Notes: a model not told the origin generated them from the letters alone. A DNA stretch of 64,000 bases from Brevundimonas lenta (GCF_014196335.1 NZ_JACIDM010000001.1:62001-126000); one strand, 5' to 3'. Positions 17,146 to 26,740 are shown, numbered from the stretch's first letter. A program made the numbers and translations.

Positions 17146-17287
17146 CCATTTCAGATGGAGACCGAAATGCGGCGCGGCAAGGCGAAATCGCCGCGAATCC
17201 AATGGCTACGCTGAGCCATATTCTTACCACTGTAAACCCTTACATAGACAAACAGTGCCCCATTTTTAGCCATATGAGGGAAGCGCT

Positions 17288-17677
17288 TTGCTTCATCGCG
17301 TGATTTACGCCAGCGAAGCTGTTGGCGCGACGGGTGTCTCCACCCTTTCCATCGCCCAGATTCTGGGCGCCTCCGAAGTGAACAACCGCCGTGACGAGAT
17401 CACCGGCTGCGTCATGTTCCACCGCGGCCATATCCTGCAGGCGCTCGAGGGCGGCCGCGCCGATCTGGACCGCCTGATGCGCCGTCTGCTGGTCGATCCG
17501 CGCCATTCCGGCCTGCGCATCCTGTGCGACATGCCGATCCCCGCCCGCGTGCTGACCGAGCCCATGAGCCTGTGCGCCGACCCCGCCGCCATGCTCGGCA
17601 GCGTCGGCCTGCCGTGCATCTCCAGCGTCACCGCCAACGACGCCGAGGCCATGCTGGACTTCCGCAAGGCCGCGTAG
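17288..17677 (+). CDS. Short BLUF-domain blue-light photoreceptor
   Basis: The protein has 129 aa. BLUF domains bind FAD and sense blue light. The key residues are present: Tyr in RVIYAS (residue 7), Asn in SEVNNRRDEITG, and Gln in ILQALEGG. The RHSGLRIL segment near residue 72 also fits. After the roughly 95-residue BLUF core only about 30 residues remain, so it has no output domain and must signal by protein contact. The start is TTG at 17288 with GAGGG at 17276-17280 in a good position. It is divergent from hslV. Confidence 0.85.
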   Translation: MLHRVIYASEAVGATGVSTLSIAQILGASEVNNRRDEITGCVMFHRGHILQALEGGRADLDRLMRRLLVDPRHSGLRILCDMPIPARVLTEPMSLCADPAAMLGSVGLPCISSVTANDAEAMLDFRKAA

Positions 17678-17709
17678 ACCTCAGGCTCCCCAGCCCCTAA
17701 CTGGATGCG

Positions 17710-18447
17710 GTGACCTTCTCCGACGACGAAATCGAACGCTATGCGCGCCACCTGGTGCTGGCCGAGGTCGGCGGACCGGGGCAGCAACGGCTCAAGGGCG
17801 CGCGCGTGGCCATCGTCGGCGTCGGCGGCGTCGGCGCGCCCGCCGCCCTCTATCTCGCCGCCGCCGGGATCGGCGCCCTGCGCCTGATCGACGACGACGC
17901 CGTCGCCCTGTCGAACCTGCAGCGCCAGATCCTGTTCGACGGCGCCGATATCGGCCGCCCGAAGGTCGAGGCCGGCGCCGCCGCCCTGACCGCGCTCAAT
18001 CCCCACGTCGCCGTCGAGACCCGACAACAGCGCCTGACCCCGGGCACCGCCTCCGCTGTGATCGCCGACTGCGACGTCGTCATCGACGGCACGGATGACT
18101 TCGAGACCCGCTTCGCCGTCAACGCCGCCTGCCTCGCCGCCGGAACGCCGCTGGTTTCAGGCGCGCTCGGCCGCTGGAGCGGACAGGTCGGGGTCTTCCA
18201 CGGCCGCCCCTGCTATCGCTGCATGGTCCCCGACGCCCCGCCCGACGCCGAGACCTGCTCGCGCGTCGGCGTCGTCGGCGCCCTGGCCGGCGTCGTCGGT
18301 TCCATGGCCGCGCTGGAGGCGATCAAGCTGATCGCCGGCGCCGGCGAACCCCTGTCGGGTCGCCTGCTGCTCTACGACGGCCTGGCGGGAACGGCGCGGA
18401 CCGTCCGCGTCGCCCCCGATCCGTCCTGCCCGGCCTGCGGCGGCTAG
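17710..18447 (+). CDS. moeB: MoeB/ThiF/HesA family adenylyltransferase
   Basis: The protein has 245 aa. It has the E1-like ATP-binding GVGGVG motif (residues 37-42), the adenylation arginine region SNLQRQILF, a catalytic-type Cys in ETCSRVGVVG, and two zinc CxxC pairs (CYRC and CPAC). The rhodanese domain found in longer MoeZ proteins is absent. It probably adenylates MoaD or ThiS at the C-terminal Gly-Gly for molybdopterin or thiamin sulfur transfer, but no moa or thi genes adjoin it. The start is GTG at 17710. Confidence 0.85.
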   Translation: MTFSDDEIERYARHLVLAEVGGPGQQRLKGARVAIVGVGGVGAPAALYLAAAGIGALRLIDDDAVALSNLQRQILFDGADIGRPKVEAGAAALTALNPHVAVETRQQRLTPGTASAVIADCDVVIDGTDDFETRFAVNAACLAAGTPLVSGALGRWSGQVGVFHGRPCYRCMVPDAPPDAETCSRVGVVGALAGVVGSMAALEAIKLIAGAGEPLSGRLLLYDGLAGTARTVRVAPDPSCPACGG

Positions 18448-18454
18448 GCTGCCG

Positions 18455-20497
18455 TCAGGCGAAGGCCCGGCGGAACAGGTCGATGTATTTCTCCATCAGC
18501 TCCTGTTCGACCCCGTCCTCCCAGTCGCCGTGCCCGGCGTCCACCACCTCGGTGTAGTGCAGACTGACCTGTCCGCCTTGCTGCAGGGCGTCCCGCATCC
18601 GGCGCGACTGGAACACCGGCACGATGGGGTCGTCGACGCCGTGGACCAGCATGACCGGGCATTTCACCTCGCCGGCCCGACGCCGCGGCGACGCCCGCTC
18701 CAGCGCCGGGCGATCCTCCCGCGGCTCGCCGATGCGCTTGACCCAGAACTGGTAGACCTCGTTGTCCGGCGTGTTGTCGTCGCGCAGCTCGTGGGCGAGC
18801 ATGTCGGGCAGGTCGTAGACGCCGCAGATGCCGATCGCCGCCTTGTACAGGTCCGGCCGGCGCACCGCGCCCATCAGGGCCGCATAGCCGCCGTAGCTGG
18901 CTCCCATGATGCCGACCTTGTCGGCGTTCAGCCCCTTGTCCTTCACCACCTGGGCGACGGCGTCCTCGACGTCCTCCTGCATCCGGTCGCCCCAGCGCTT
19001 CCAGCCCTCGCCGGCGAAGGCCAGGCCGTAGCCGCCCGAACCGCGGAAATTGGGCTGCAGCACCCACCATCCCTGCGCGGCCATGATCTGCACGGTCCGG
19101 TCCCAGCCCTGCACGTCGCGGACTTCCGGTCCGCCGTGCGGCATGACGATCAGCGGCCCAGGCGCGCCGCCGGGCGGCGCCGTCAGATAGGCCCGGATGG
19201 TCGCCCCGTCGCGGGTGGCGACGTCGATCGCCTCGGCCCTGCCCAGCCGCTCCGCCGCCAGCGTGGTGCGCGCCGCCAGATTGACGAAGCTGCGCGCGGC
19301 CCGGTCGTACAGATACCAGGCCCCCGGCTCCCGCGGACCGCTGACATAGGCCAGCAGGCGGTTCAGGCTGCGATCGACGCCGACCAGGTGCACGTTGCAC
19401 TCGTTGTCGAAGAACCGGTTCATGGCCCGATGATGCGGCGCCAGTTCGGGCGTGGCGAAGTCGTATTCCAGCCGGTCGCCCCAGTAGACGGCGCCCAGAT
19501 ACCGGCCCCGGTCGTCGGTCAGGCCGCCGACCACGTCGGCCTTTTCGCGCGCGATCATCGGCGCCCCGATGGTCAGCGACTTCAGATCCATCTCGCGCAC
19601 CGTGGCGACGTCCTCGCCGTCCTGGCGCGCGGCGACCAGCACGATCCCCGGCCGGTCGGTGGCGGCCACCCATTCGAAGTCCGGCGCCTCGTTCACCCGC
19701 ACCCGGCGCACATAGGTCCAGCGCGTTTCGCCCGGCGCCCGCGCGTGGATGCTGAATGCATTGCCGGCGACGTTGATGTCGTAGCGCAGCACGGGCACCC
19801 CATCCTGGGTCTGCCAGTGATAGGTCCCGTTGCCGCCCTTCTCGACCTCCTCGGCGCGGCCGGTCAGGACGTTGACCTTGAACAGGGTCAGCACGCCGAT
19901 CGAGCTCGGCGCCGCCATCAGCACATGGTCCGGATCGTCGTGCAGCAGGTCGATGACCCGGCCCAGGTTGCGGGTCGCCCGCATGCGCCGGTTGTCGCCG
20001 CTGAACAGCGCCACCGCGCCGCCGGTGGCGGGATCGATCGAGACCACCCGGCGCGACACGATCTCCTGGCCGCCCTGGGCCACATGGGACCTCGCCGACC
20101 GCCGGTCCTTCGCGGTGCGGGTCGTCAGCGCCACCCAGACCAGCAGACGCGCGTCGCTGGCCCATTCCATCGCCTCGCAGTCGACATCGCCGATCGGCGC
20201 GCGCATGGGCGCCTTCGAGGGGTCGGCGGCGTCGATCGTGTCCAGCACCGCGCGGCGGTTGTCGCCCTCCCAGACCTCGCGCACCAGGGCGATACGGTCT
20301 CCGGCCGGCGACAGGGCCGCGCCGATCACGCCGTCCCTTGCGAAGAAGTCGTCCAGGCTATGGGGCGTCGTCTGTCGCGCCGCCGCGGGTCCCGCCATCA
20401 TCCCGGCGCCCAATCCGGCTCCAAGTCCGGCCGCGCCGGCCAGCACGCCACGCCGCGACAGGGCGAACGCAGCGCCCCTCGACAATCCCGATGTCAT
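18455..20497 (-). CDS. S9 family (prolyl oligopeptidase-type) serine peptidase
   Basis: The protein has 680 aa. A Tat-like signal (LSRRGVLAGAAGLGAG) suggests export to the periplasm. The N-terminal two thirds is a WD-like beta-propeller, with repeats such as GDRIALVREVWEGDNRR and DRPGIVLVAARQDG. The catalytic C-terminal domain has Ser in GASYGGYAALMG, Asp in VDDPIVP and His in DAGHGDWED. Peptidases of this type cut short Pro- or Ala-containing peptides and may help use peptides as food. GGGGG precedes the ATG at 20497; an upstream start is less likely. Confidence 0.9.
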   Translation of the reverse strand: MTSGLSRGAAFALSRRGVLAGAAGLGAGLGAGMMAGPAAARQTTPHSLDDFFARDGVIGAALSPAGDRIALVREVWEGDNRRAVLDTIDAADPSKAPMRAPIGDVDCEAMEWASDARLLVWVALTTRTAKDRRSARSHVAQGGQEIVSRRVVSIDPATGGAVALFSGDNRRMRATRNLGRVIDLLHDDPDHVLMAAPSSIGVLTLFKVNVLTGRAEEVEKGGNGTYHWQTQDGVPVLRYDINVAGNAFSIHARAPGETRWTYVRRVRVNEAPDFEWVAATDRPGIVLVAARQDGEDVATVREMDLKSLTIGAPMIAREKADVVGGLTDDRGRYLGAVYWGDRLEYDFATPELAPHHRAMNRFFDNECNVHLVGVDRSLNRLLAYVSGPREPGAWYLYDRAARSFVNLAARTTLAAERLGRAEAIDVATRDGATIRAYLTAPPGGAPGPLIVMPHGGPEVRDVQGWDRTVQIMAAQGWWVLQPNFRGSGGYGLAFAGEGWKRWGDRMQEDVEDAVAQVVKDKGLNADKVGIMGASYGGYAALMGAVRRPDLYKAAIGICGVYDLPDMLAHELRDDNTPDNEVYQFWVKRIGEPREDRPALERASPRRRAGEVKCPVMLVHGVDDPIVPVFQSRRMRDALQQGGQVSLHYTEVVDAGHGDWEDGVEQELMEKYIDLFRRAFA

Positions 20498-20603
20498 TGT
20501 AATCCCCCGATACTCCCGCCCGGACAAAGCCCGGACACAGGCGTACGGTCAAGCTTGAACGGCGCGAAATTGCGGCGCCGTTCGTCTCAGGGCTGCGCCG
20601 CCC

Positions 20604-21590
20604 CTACAGCATTGCGGGGATGACGCGATCCGGCGGCCGGTGGCCGTTGGCGAAGGTCTGGATGTTGGCGATGACCCGGTCGCCCATGTCCTGACGCGCC
20701 TCGATCGTCGCCGACCCCAGGTGCGGCAGCAGCACGACATTGGCGTGCCCCAGCAGGCCCGGATGCACCTTCGGCTCGTGCTCGAACACATCCAGCCCGA
20801 CGCCCGCGATCCGCCGCTCCGCCACGGCCTGGGCCAGCGCCGCCTCGTCGATCAGCTCGCCGCGCGCCGTATTGATCAGGATCGCCTCGGGCCGCATCAG
20901 CGCCAGCCGCTCGGCCGACAGCAGGTGATGCGTCTCCTTCGTCGCCGGACAGTTCAGCGAGATCAGGTCCATCCGCGCCAGCATCTGGTCCAGGTCGTCC
21001 CAGTACGTCGCGCCCAGCTCCTCGGCGATCATCGCCGGCACCGGTTTGCGGTTGTGATAGTGCACCTGCATCCCGAACGCCTTCGCCCGCCGGGCCAGGG
21101 CCTGGCCGATCCGGCCCATGCCGATGATTCCCAGCCGCTTGCCCCACAGCTTGCGTCCGGTCATCCAGGTCGGGGTCCAGCCCTCAAACCGGCCCTCCTG
21201 CATCACCTGGGCGCCCTCCACGATCCGACGGCTCACCGCCAGGATCAGGGTCATGGCCAGATCGGCCGTGTCCTCGGTCAGCACCCCCGGCGTATTGGTC
21301 ACGATCAGACCGCGCCCGACCGCTGCATCGATGTCGATATGATCCACCCCGGCGCCGAAATTGGCGATCATCTTCAGCTGCGGCCCGGCCTTCGCGATCA
21401 GATCGGCGTCGATCGTGTCGGTGATGGTCGGCGACAGCACGTCGGCGTAGCTGACCGCGTGCTCCAGCGCCGCGCGGTCCATCGCGCGGTCGGTCAGGTT
21501 CAGTTCGGCGTCGAAAAGCTCCCGCATACGCGTCTCGACCGCGTCCGGGAGGCGTCTGGTTAATACGACCTTAAGCCTGGGCGTGGACAT
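20604..21590 (-). CDS. D-2-hydroxyacid dehydrogenase (glyoxylate/hydroxypyruvate reductase type)
   Basis: The protein has 328 aa. The NAD(P) fold is seen in GIIGMGRIGQ. The catalytic set is Arg in NTARGELID, Glu in DVFEHEP and His in LPHLGSAT. TNTPGVLTEDTADLA is typical of glyoxylate and hydroxypyruvate reductases (GyaR/GhrB group). It probably reduces glyoxylate or hydroxypyruvate with NAD(P)H. It stands alone; the next gene upstream is divergent. Confidence 0.9.
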   Translation of the reverse strand: MSTPRLKVVLTRRLPDAVETRMRELFDAELNLTDRAMDRAALEHAVSYADVLSPTITDTIDADLIAKAGPQLKMIANFGAGVDHIDIDAAVGRGLIVTNTPGVLTEDTADLAMTLILAVSRRIVEGAQVMQEGRFEGWTPTWMTGRKLWGKRLGIIGMGRIGQALARRAKAFGMQVHYHNRKPVPAMIAEELGATYWDDLDQMLARMDLISLNCPATKETHHLLSAERLALMRPEAILINTARGELIDEAALAQAVAERRIAGVGLDVFEHEPKVHPGLLGHANVVLLPHLGSATIEARQDMGDRVIANIQTFANGHRPPDRVIPAML

Positions 21591-21620
21591 TCGGGACCTT
21601 CGTTTCGTCGCCTCCGTTTA

Positions 21621-22193
21621 ATGGGCAACCCGGTGTCTGGCAAAGCTCGCGACCGCCTTTCAAGGCTGGCGCTGATCGCAGGGGTACTCGGCGCCGCCGT
21701 TCTGGCGGGCGCGGGCGCCACCATGCCCGACGGCCGCCCCACCCCCAGCCGCCAGCCGGTGCCGCGCTGGCTGTCGCTGAAATCGGACGAGGTCCGCGCC
21801 CGCGAGGGCCCCGGCCTCGATTACCGCATCCTGTGGGAATACCAGGTCTCCGGCCTGCCGGTGCAGGTCATCGCCGAGACCGCCGAGTGGCGGAAAATCT
21901 GCGATCCCGAAGGCGCCGTCGCCTGGGTCCACCGCAGCGTCGTCTCCAGCCGCCGCAGCGTCTTCAACGCCTCGAACGTGGAGATTCCGATCCACGCCGG
22001 CCGCTCGACCACCTCTCCGGTCCGCGCCCGCCTGTCGCCCCGCTCGCTCGTCTCCATGGACGCGTGCGAGGACGGCTGGTGCGAGGTCCGCGTCCGCCGC
22101 ATGCACGGCTGGGTCCGCCAGAACGCCGTCTTCGGCGCCCAGCAACACGCCCTGTGCAACGCCTCGCGGCCCGCCGGGACCGGCCGGGACTAG
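21621..22193 (+). CDS. Secreted protein with two SH3-like domains
   Basis: The protein has 190 aa. A signal or anchor segment lies at residues 14-34 (LSRLALIAGVLGAAVLAGAGA). Two bacterial SH3-like repeats follow. The first is LSLKSDEVRAREGPGLDYRILWEYQVSGLPVQVIAET..WRKICD..GAVAWVHRSVV (about 50-105). The second runs from about 120 to 175 and ends CEVRVRRMHGWVRQNAVFG. Such domains bind cell-wall or other peptides. Four cysteines lie near the C-terminus. Function unknown; it ends 10 bases before the priA stop. Confidence 0.82.
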   Translation: MGNPVSGKARDRLSRLALIAGVLGAAVLAGAGATMPDGRPTPSRQPVPRWLSLKSDEVRAREGPGLDYRILWEYQVSGLPVQVIAETAEWRKICDPEGAVAWVHRSVVSSRRSVFNASNVEIPIHAGRSTTSPVRARLSPRSLVSMDACEDGWCEVRVRRMHGWVRQNAVFGAQQHALCNASRPAGTGRD

Positions 22194-22202
22194 GTCGCCC
22201 GA

Positions 22203-24365
22203 TCACAGGAAGCTGTACGGGTCCACGTCGACATTCAGACGCACCGACGCCGGCACCTTCACCCGCGACAGCCACACCCGCAGGAAGCCCTGCAGGTCCA
22301 CGTCCCGGTCCGCCCGCACCAGCAGCCGCTTGCGCCGCCGTCCGCGCACCAGCGCCAGCGGCGCGTCGGCGGGACCATAGACCTCCAGCCGCTCGGCGTT
22401 CGGGATCGCCTCGGCCAGCTCGCGCGCGACCTTCTCCACCGCCTGGGCGTTCTCGCCCGACAGGATCAGCGCCGCCAGCCGGCCGTAGGGCGGCAGGGAC
22501 GCCGCCTCGCGCTCGGCCATCTCGGCCTCGACGAAGGCGTCGCGGTCGCCCGCCGCCAGCGCCTGCAGCACCGGATGCTCGGGCGTCCAGGTCTGCAGGA
22601 TCGCCCGCCCCGGCTTGTCCGCCCGCCCCGCCCGGCCGGTCGCCTGGGTCAGCAGCTGGAAGGTCCGCTCGGCCGCCCGCAGGTCGCCGCCGCGCAGGCC
22701 GAGGTCCGCGTCCACCACCCCGACCAGGGTCAGCAGGGGGAAGTTGTGCCCCTTGGCCGCGGCCTGGGTGGCCACCAGGATGTCGATCTCGCCGTCGGCC
22801 ATCGACTGGATCAGCGCCCGCGCCGACTTGCCGTCCGGCACGGTGTCCGAGCTGAACACGGCCGTCCGCGCCTCGGGGAACAGGTTGCGCACCTCCTCCT
22901 CGACCCGCTCCACGCCCGGGCCCACCGAGACCAGGCTGTCCTCGGCCCCGCACGACGGACACGCCTTCGGCCGCAGCATCGAGAAGCCGGTCAGGTGGCA
23001 CACCAGCCGCCCGGTGTAGCGATGCTCCACCAGCCAGCTGTCGGTGTCCGGCGCCGTCATCCGGTGGCCGCACACCCGGCACAGCACCACCGGGGCATAG
23101 CCGCGCCGGTTCAGGAACAGCAGCGTCTGCTCGCGCTTCAGCAGGGTCTCGCCGATCGCCTCGCGCAACGGCTGCGACAGCCAGGTCTGCGGGTCGGGCG
23201 CATTCTCGCGCAGGTCCAGCAGTTTGATGTCGGGCAGCACCGCCGCCCCGTGCCGCGCCCCCAGCTTCAGCCAGCGATAGCGGCCCTGATGCGCATTCCA
23301 CAGCGTCTCCAGCGACGGCGTCGCCGAGGCCAGCACCACCGTCGCCCCCTCGATCCGCGCCCGCGCCACGGCCAGGTCGCGCCCGTGATAGACGAGGCCC
23401 TCTTCCTGCTTGAACGACCCGTCGTGCTCCTCGTCGACCACGATCAGCTTCAGGTTCACATAGGGCAGGAACAGCGCCGACCGCGCCCCCACGACGATGT
23501 TGCAGCGCCCGGCCTGCACGGCCTCCCACACCTGCCGCCGGCGCGGCGGGGCGACGCCCGAATGCCATTCCGCCGGCGCGGCGCCGAAGCGGTGCGAGAT
23601 CCGCTCGATCAGCGCCTGGGTCAGGGCGATTTCCGGCAACAGGATCAGCACCTGCGCCGCCGGATCGGCCCGCAGCGCCCGCGCCGCCGCCTCCAGATAG
23701 GCCTCGGTCTTGCCCGAGCCGGTGACCCCGTCCAGCAGGAAGGGCTTGAACCCGCCCTCCGCCGCCGCCGCGCCGATCGCGTCCGCCGCCGCCGCCTGGT
23801 CGGGGTTCAGCGTCGCCGGCGCATGGTCGGGATCGGGCGCGTCGAAGGCCGCGATGGCCTCGATCTCGATCGCTTCCAGCACCCCCTCGTCCAGCAGCCC
23901 CTTCACCACGCCGGACGACACATTCGCCGCCCGCGCCAGATCGGGCCCCGGCATCGAGCGCTGGCCCAGCGCCTCCAGCACCGCCGTCCGCGCCGCCGTC
24001 GGCCGCGCCGGAGACCGGTCGCCCACCCGCCGCACGCGCCGCTCGGGCCGGGGCCGCGGCGCCCGCAGCCCCTTCAGCGCCGCCGAGGCCATCTCGCCCG
24101 GCGCGCTCAGGGTCCAGCGCGCCGCCCATTCGACGAAGTCCACCGTCCGCTCCGGCAGGCGCGGGTCGTCCAGCACATGATCGATCGCCTTCAGCCGCCG
24201 GTTCGACCCCGTCGTCTCGCGCGCCTCGGCCACGATCCCGCGGATCAGCCGCGGCCCCAGCGGCACGGCCACCTGGTCGCCGCGCGCCACGTCGAACGCC
24301 TCCGGCACCTCGTAATCGAAGGCCTCCGGCACCGGCAGCGGAATCAGAACGGATGCGACCTTCAC
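22203..24365 (-). CDS. priA: PriA, primosomal replication-restart helicase
   Basis: The protein has about 720 aa. PriA recognises stalled forks and reloads the replisome. The N-terminal DNA-binding part (ASVLIPLPVPEAFDYEVP) is followed by helicase motifs: Walker A GVTGSGKTEAYLE, DEEHDGS, GSATPSLETL and the QATGRAGR motif. The zinc region is reduced: CRVCGH, LVCHLTG and CPSCGAED show only five of the usual eight cysteines. The start is GTG at 24365 (VKVASVL) with GGAG upstream; a much longer upstream frame is not real. Confidence 0.95.
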   Translation of the reverse strand: MKVASVLIPLPVPEAFDYEVPEAFDVARGDQVAVPLGPRLIRGIVAEARETTGSNRRLKAIDHVLDDPRLPERTVDFVEWAARWTLSAPGEMASAALKGLRAPRPRPERRVRRVGDRSPARPTAARTAVLEALGQRSMPGPDLARAANVSSGVVKGLLDEGVLEAIEIEAIAAFDAPDPDHAPATLNPDQAAAADAIGAAAAEGGFKPFLLDGVTGSGKTEAYLEAAARALRADPAAQVLILLPEIALTQALIERISHRFGAAPAEWHSGVAPPRRRQVWEAVQAGRCNIVVGARSALFLPYVNLKLIVVDEEHDGSFKQEEGLVYHGRDLAVARARIEGATVVLASATPSLETLWNAHQGRYRWLKLGARHGAAVLPDIKLLDLRENAPDPQTWLSQPLREAIGETLLKREQTLLFLNRRGYAPVVLCRVCGHRMTAPDTDSWLVEHRYTGRLVCHLTGFSMLRPKACPSCGAEDSLVSVGPGVERVEEEVRNLFPEARTAVFSSDTVPDGKSARALIQSMADGEIDILVATQAAAKGHNFPLLTLVGVVDADLGLRGGDLRAAERTFQLLTQATGRAGRADKPGRAILQTWTPEHPVLQALAAGDRDAFVEAEMAEREAASLPPYGRLAALILSGENAQAVEKVARELAEAIPNAERLEVYGPADAPLALVRGRRRKRLLVRADRDVDLQGFLRVWLSRVKVPASVRLNVDVDPYSFL

Positions 24366-24428
24366 GCCACGCTCCGGTAGGAGAATGTGAGTCGCGCTTG
24401 CGGCCCGACAAAGGTAAAGAGCCGCCCC

Positions 24429-25082
24429 ATGAAACTCTTCCTCGACACCGCCGACGTCGCCGTCATCAAGGACATGGTCCCCACCGGAATGGTGGATGGC
24501 GTCACCACCAACCCCACGCTGATCGCCAAATCCGGTCGCAACATCGCCGAGGTCATCGCCGAGATTTGCGCCCTCGTCGAGGGGCCGATTTCCGCCGAGG
24601 CCGTGGCGACCGATTTCGAGACCATGGTCAAGGAAGGCGACAAGCTCGCCGCCATCGCCCCGAACGTCGTCGTGAAGCTGCCCCTGACCTGGGACGGTCT
24701 GCGCGCCACCCGCGCCTTCGCCGACAAGGGCATCAAAACCAACGTCACCCTCTGCTTCTCCGCCGCCCAGGCCATGCTGGCCGCCAAGGCCGGCGCCACC
24801 TTCATCTCGCCCTTCGTCGGTCGTCTTGAAGACCACGGCGCCGACGGCATCGCCCTGCTGGAAGAGATCCGCACCCTCTACGACATCCACGGATTCGACA
24901 CCGAAATCCTCGCCGCCTCGCTGCGCAATCCGGGCCACGTCTCGGCCGCGGCCCTCGCCGGCGCCGACGCGGCCACCCTCCCGGCCGACGTTTTCAAGGG
25001 TCTGGTCAAGCACCCGTTAACCGACAAGGGGCTTGATGCCTTCCTGGCGGACTGGGGCAAGACCGGTCAGTCGATCCTGTAA
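24429..25082 (+). CDS. fsa: Fructose-6-phosphate aldolase / transaldolase-like
   Basis: The protein has 217 aa, the length of the FSA/MipB subfamily, shorter than classical transaldolase. The start [33 protein letters not shown] and the Schiff-base Lys83 in [11 protein letters not shown] are diagnostic. It may split fructose 6-phosphate or act as the transaldolase of the pentose phosphate pathway. The ATG at 24429 is the family start, and the frame extension upstream is ignored. It is divergent from priA (63 bases apart) and followed by DUF484-xerC. Confidence 0.9.
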   Translation: MKLFLDTADVAVIKDMVPTGMVDGVTTNPTLIAKSGRNIAEVIAEICALVEGPISAEAVATDFETMVKEGDKLAAIAPNVVVKLPLTWDGLRATRAFADKGIKTNVTLCFSAAQAMLAAKAGATFISPFVGRLEDHGADGIALLEEIRTLYDIHGFDTEILAASLRNPGHVSAAALAGADAATLPADVFKGLVKHPLTDKGLDAFLADWGKTGQSIL

Positions 25083-25104
25083 TACCTGCCTCGGGGAGAG
25101 GTCT

Positions 25105-25806
25105 GTGAGCGTATCGCCTGACCTCTCTTCCAGGCCTGAGGAGCCGCACTGGCCCGAGATCCGGGCCTGGTTGCAGGCCAATTCGCAGACCCTGCTCGAC
25201 GACCGCTCCCTGCTGGAAGAGATCGGTCTGAAGCCGCACGGCCGCAACGTCGTCGAGTTCGGCCGCGCCGCCCTGACGAAGCTGGAAGAGGCCGCCGAGC
25301 GCGAGGCCGACGCCCGCAAGCGCATCGAGGCCGTCGCCCGCGCCAATTTCGCCGCCCAGACCCAGACCCACGTCGCCGCCCTTGATCTGATGGAGGCGCG
25401 CAGCCCCTCCGACCTGGCCCGCCGCCTCGATGCGGTGGCGCAAGGCCGCTTCGGCCTGTCCGGCGCCGCCATCGCGCTGGAAAAGCCCGGCGGCGTGCCG
25501 TTCGGCTGGAAATCGCTGGACGCCGGCGGCGTCGACAGCCTGTTGGGCGAGCATGGACTGACCTGGCTGGGGCCCAATTTCGACGGCCTGAACCTGTTCG
25601 GCGGCGCCGATGAAGAGGTCAAATCCGTCGCCCTGATCCGCATGGCCCCCCAGTTCCCGGGCTCCGACGCCCCCGGCCGACACGCCATCTGCGCCTTCGG
25701 CTCGCCCGAGGAAGACGGCTTCACCCCGAACATGGGCTGCGAACTGGTCGCCTTCATCGCCCGGGTCGTCGAGCGCACGGCCGAGCGATGGCCGATCCTC
25801 AACTGA
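25105..25806 (+). CDS. DUF484 family protein
   Basis: The protein has 233 aa. The family block LLEEIGLKPHGRNVVEFGRAALTKLEE and a GAF-like C-terminal half (ALIRMAPQFPG, AICAFGSPEEDGFTPNMGCELVAFIARVVER) identify DUF484. The start is GTG at 25105, with GGGGAGAGG well placed. It overlaps xerC by 19 bases. The same pairing, DUF484 next to xerC, is known in E. coli and many proteobacteria, so a role with chromosome dimer resolution or its regulation is plausible but not established. Confidence 0.88.
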   Translation: MSVSPDLSSRPEEPHWPEIRAWLQANSQTLLDDRSLLEEIGLKPHGRNVVEFGRAALTKLEEAAEREADARKRIEAVARANFAAQTQTHVAALDLMEARSPSDLARRLDAVAQGRFGLSGAAIALEKPGGVPFGWKSLDAGGVDSLLGEHGLTWLGPNFDGLNLFGGADEEVKSVALIRMAPQFPGSDAPGRHAICAFGSPEEDGFTPNMGCELVAFIARVVERTAERWPILN

Positions 25807-26720
25807 CCACCGCCTCCGAGGCTCTGGCCGCCTGGCTGGAGCATCTCGCCCACGAGCGGCGCCTCTCGCCCCGCACGCTTGAGGCCTACGGCCACATCGG
25901 TCGGCTCTACCTCGCCTTCCTCGAGCGCCATCGCGGCGAGCCCCAGGCCCTGGCCGACCTCGGCACGGTCACCGCCGCCGAACTCCGCGCCCACCTGGCC
26001 GAGCGCCGCTCCGGCGACCGCCCCCTCAACGCCCGCTCGATCAGCCAGACCCTGTCGGCGATCCGCACCTTCCACGCCTTCCTCGACCGCCGCTGCGGGA
26101 TCGACACGCCCCAGCTGGCCCTGGTGCGCGGTCCGCGCCTGAAGGCGACCCTGCCCCGCCCGGTCACCGAGGATCAGGCGCTCGGCCTCATGCAGGAACC
26201 GGGGGCCGATCCCGACGCCGAACCGTGGGAGGCCGCCCGCGACCGCGCCGTCCTGACCCTGCTGTACGGCTGCGGCCTGCGGATTTCCGAGGGCCTGTCC
26301 CTGACCCGCGCCGACGCCCCTCTGCCCGAGGCCCTGCGCATCACCGGCAAGGGCGGCAAGACCCGGCTGGCGCCGGTGCTGCCCGCCGTGCGTGACGCCG
26401 TCGACGCCTATCTGGCGCTGCAACCCTTCCCGCTCCAGCCGGACGACGCCCTGTTCCGCGCCCGCCGCGGCGGCGCCCTGGGCCCGCGTCAGGTGCAGGC
26501 GGCGATGCAGCGTCTGCGCGGCCGTCTCGGCCTGCCCGCCAGCGCCACGCCCCATGCCCTGCGGCACAGCTTCGCCACCCATCTGCTCGGCGCCGGGGCC
26601 GATCTGCGCTCGATCCAGCAGCTGCTGGGCCATGCCAGCCTGTCGACCACGCAGAAATACACCGCCGTCGACGCCGCGCGGCTGCTCGAAGCCTACGCCG
26701 CGGCCCACCCGCGCGACTGA
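25788..26720 (+). CDS. xerC: XerC tyrosine recombinase
   Basis: The protein has 310 aa. XerC works with XerD and FtsK at dif to resolve chromosome dimers. The SAM-like N-terminal domain covers about residues 10-110. The catalytic set is Arg165 in GLRISEG, Lys188 in TGKGGK, His256/Arg259 in PHALRHSFATH, His282 in LGHASLSTTQKY, and nucleophile Tyr291. The partial QLLGHASLSTTQKYT end is typical of XerC. It overlaps the DUF484 gene and is probably expressed with it. Confidence 0.93.
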   Translation: MADPQLTTASEALAAWLEHLAHERRLSPRTLEAYGHIGRLYLAFLERHRGEPQALADLGTVTAAELRAHLAERRSGDRPLNARSISQTLSAIRTFHAFLDRRCGIDTPQLALVRGPRLKATLPRPVTEDQALGLMQEPGADPDAEPWEAARDRAVLTLLYGCGLRISEGLSLTRADAPLPEALRITGKGGKTRLAPVLPAVRDAVDAYLALQPFPLQPDDALFRARRGGALGPRQVQAAMQRLRGRLGLPASATPHALRHSFATHLLGAGADLRSIQQLLGHASLSTTQKYTAVDAARLLEAYAAAHPRD

Positions 26721-26740
26721 ACGGCCACGCTTCGATACCG

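Noticed and set aside
17146..17287. Heat-shock (sigma-32 type) promoter for hslV
   Set aside because: A CTTGCC ... CTCCAT arrangement exists, but the spacing is off by one or two bases and the -10 would lie about 9 bases from the start codon.
18530..20623. Long plus-strand frame antisense to the S9 peptidase gene
   Set aside because: It is Arg/His/Gln-rich with no domain, as expected from the opposite strand of a high-GC gene.
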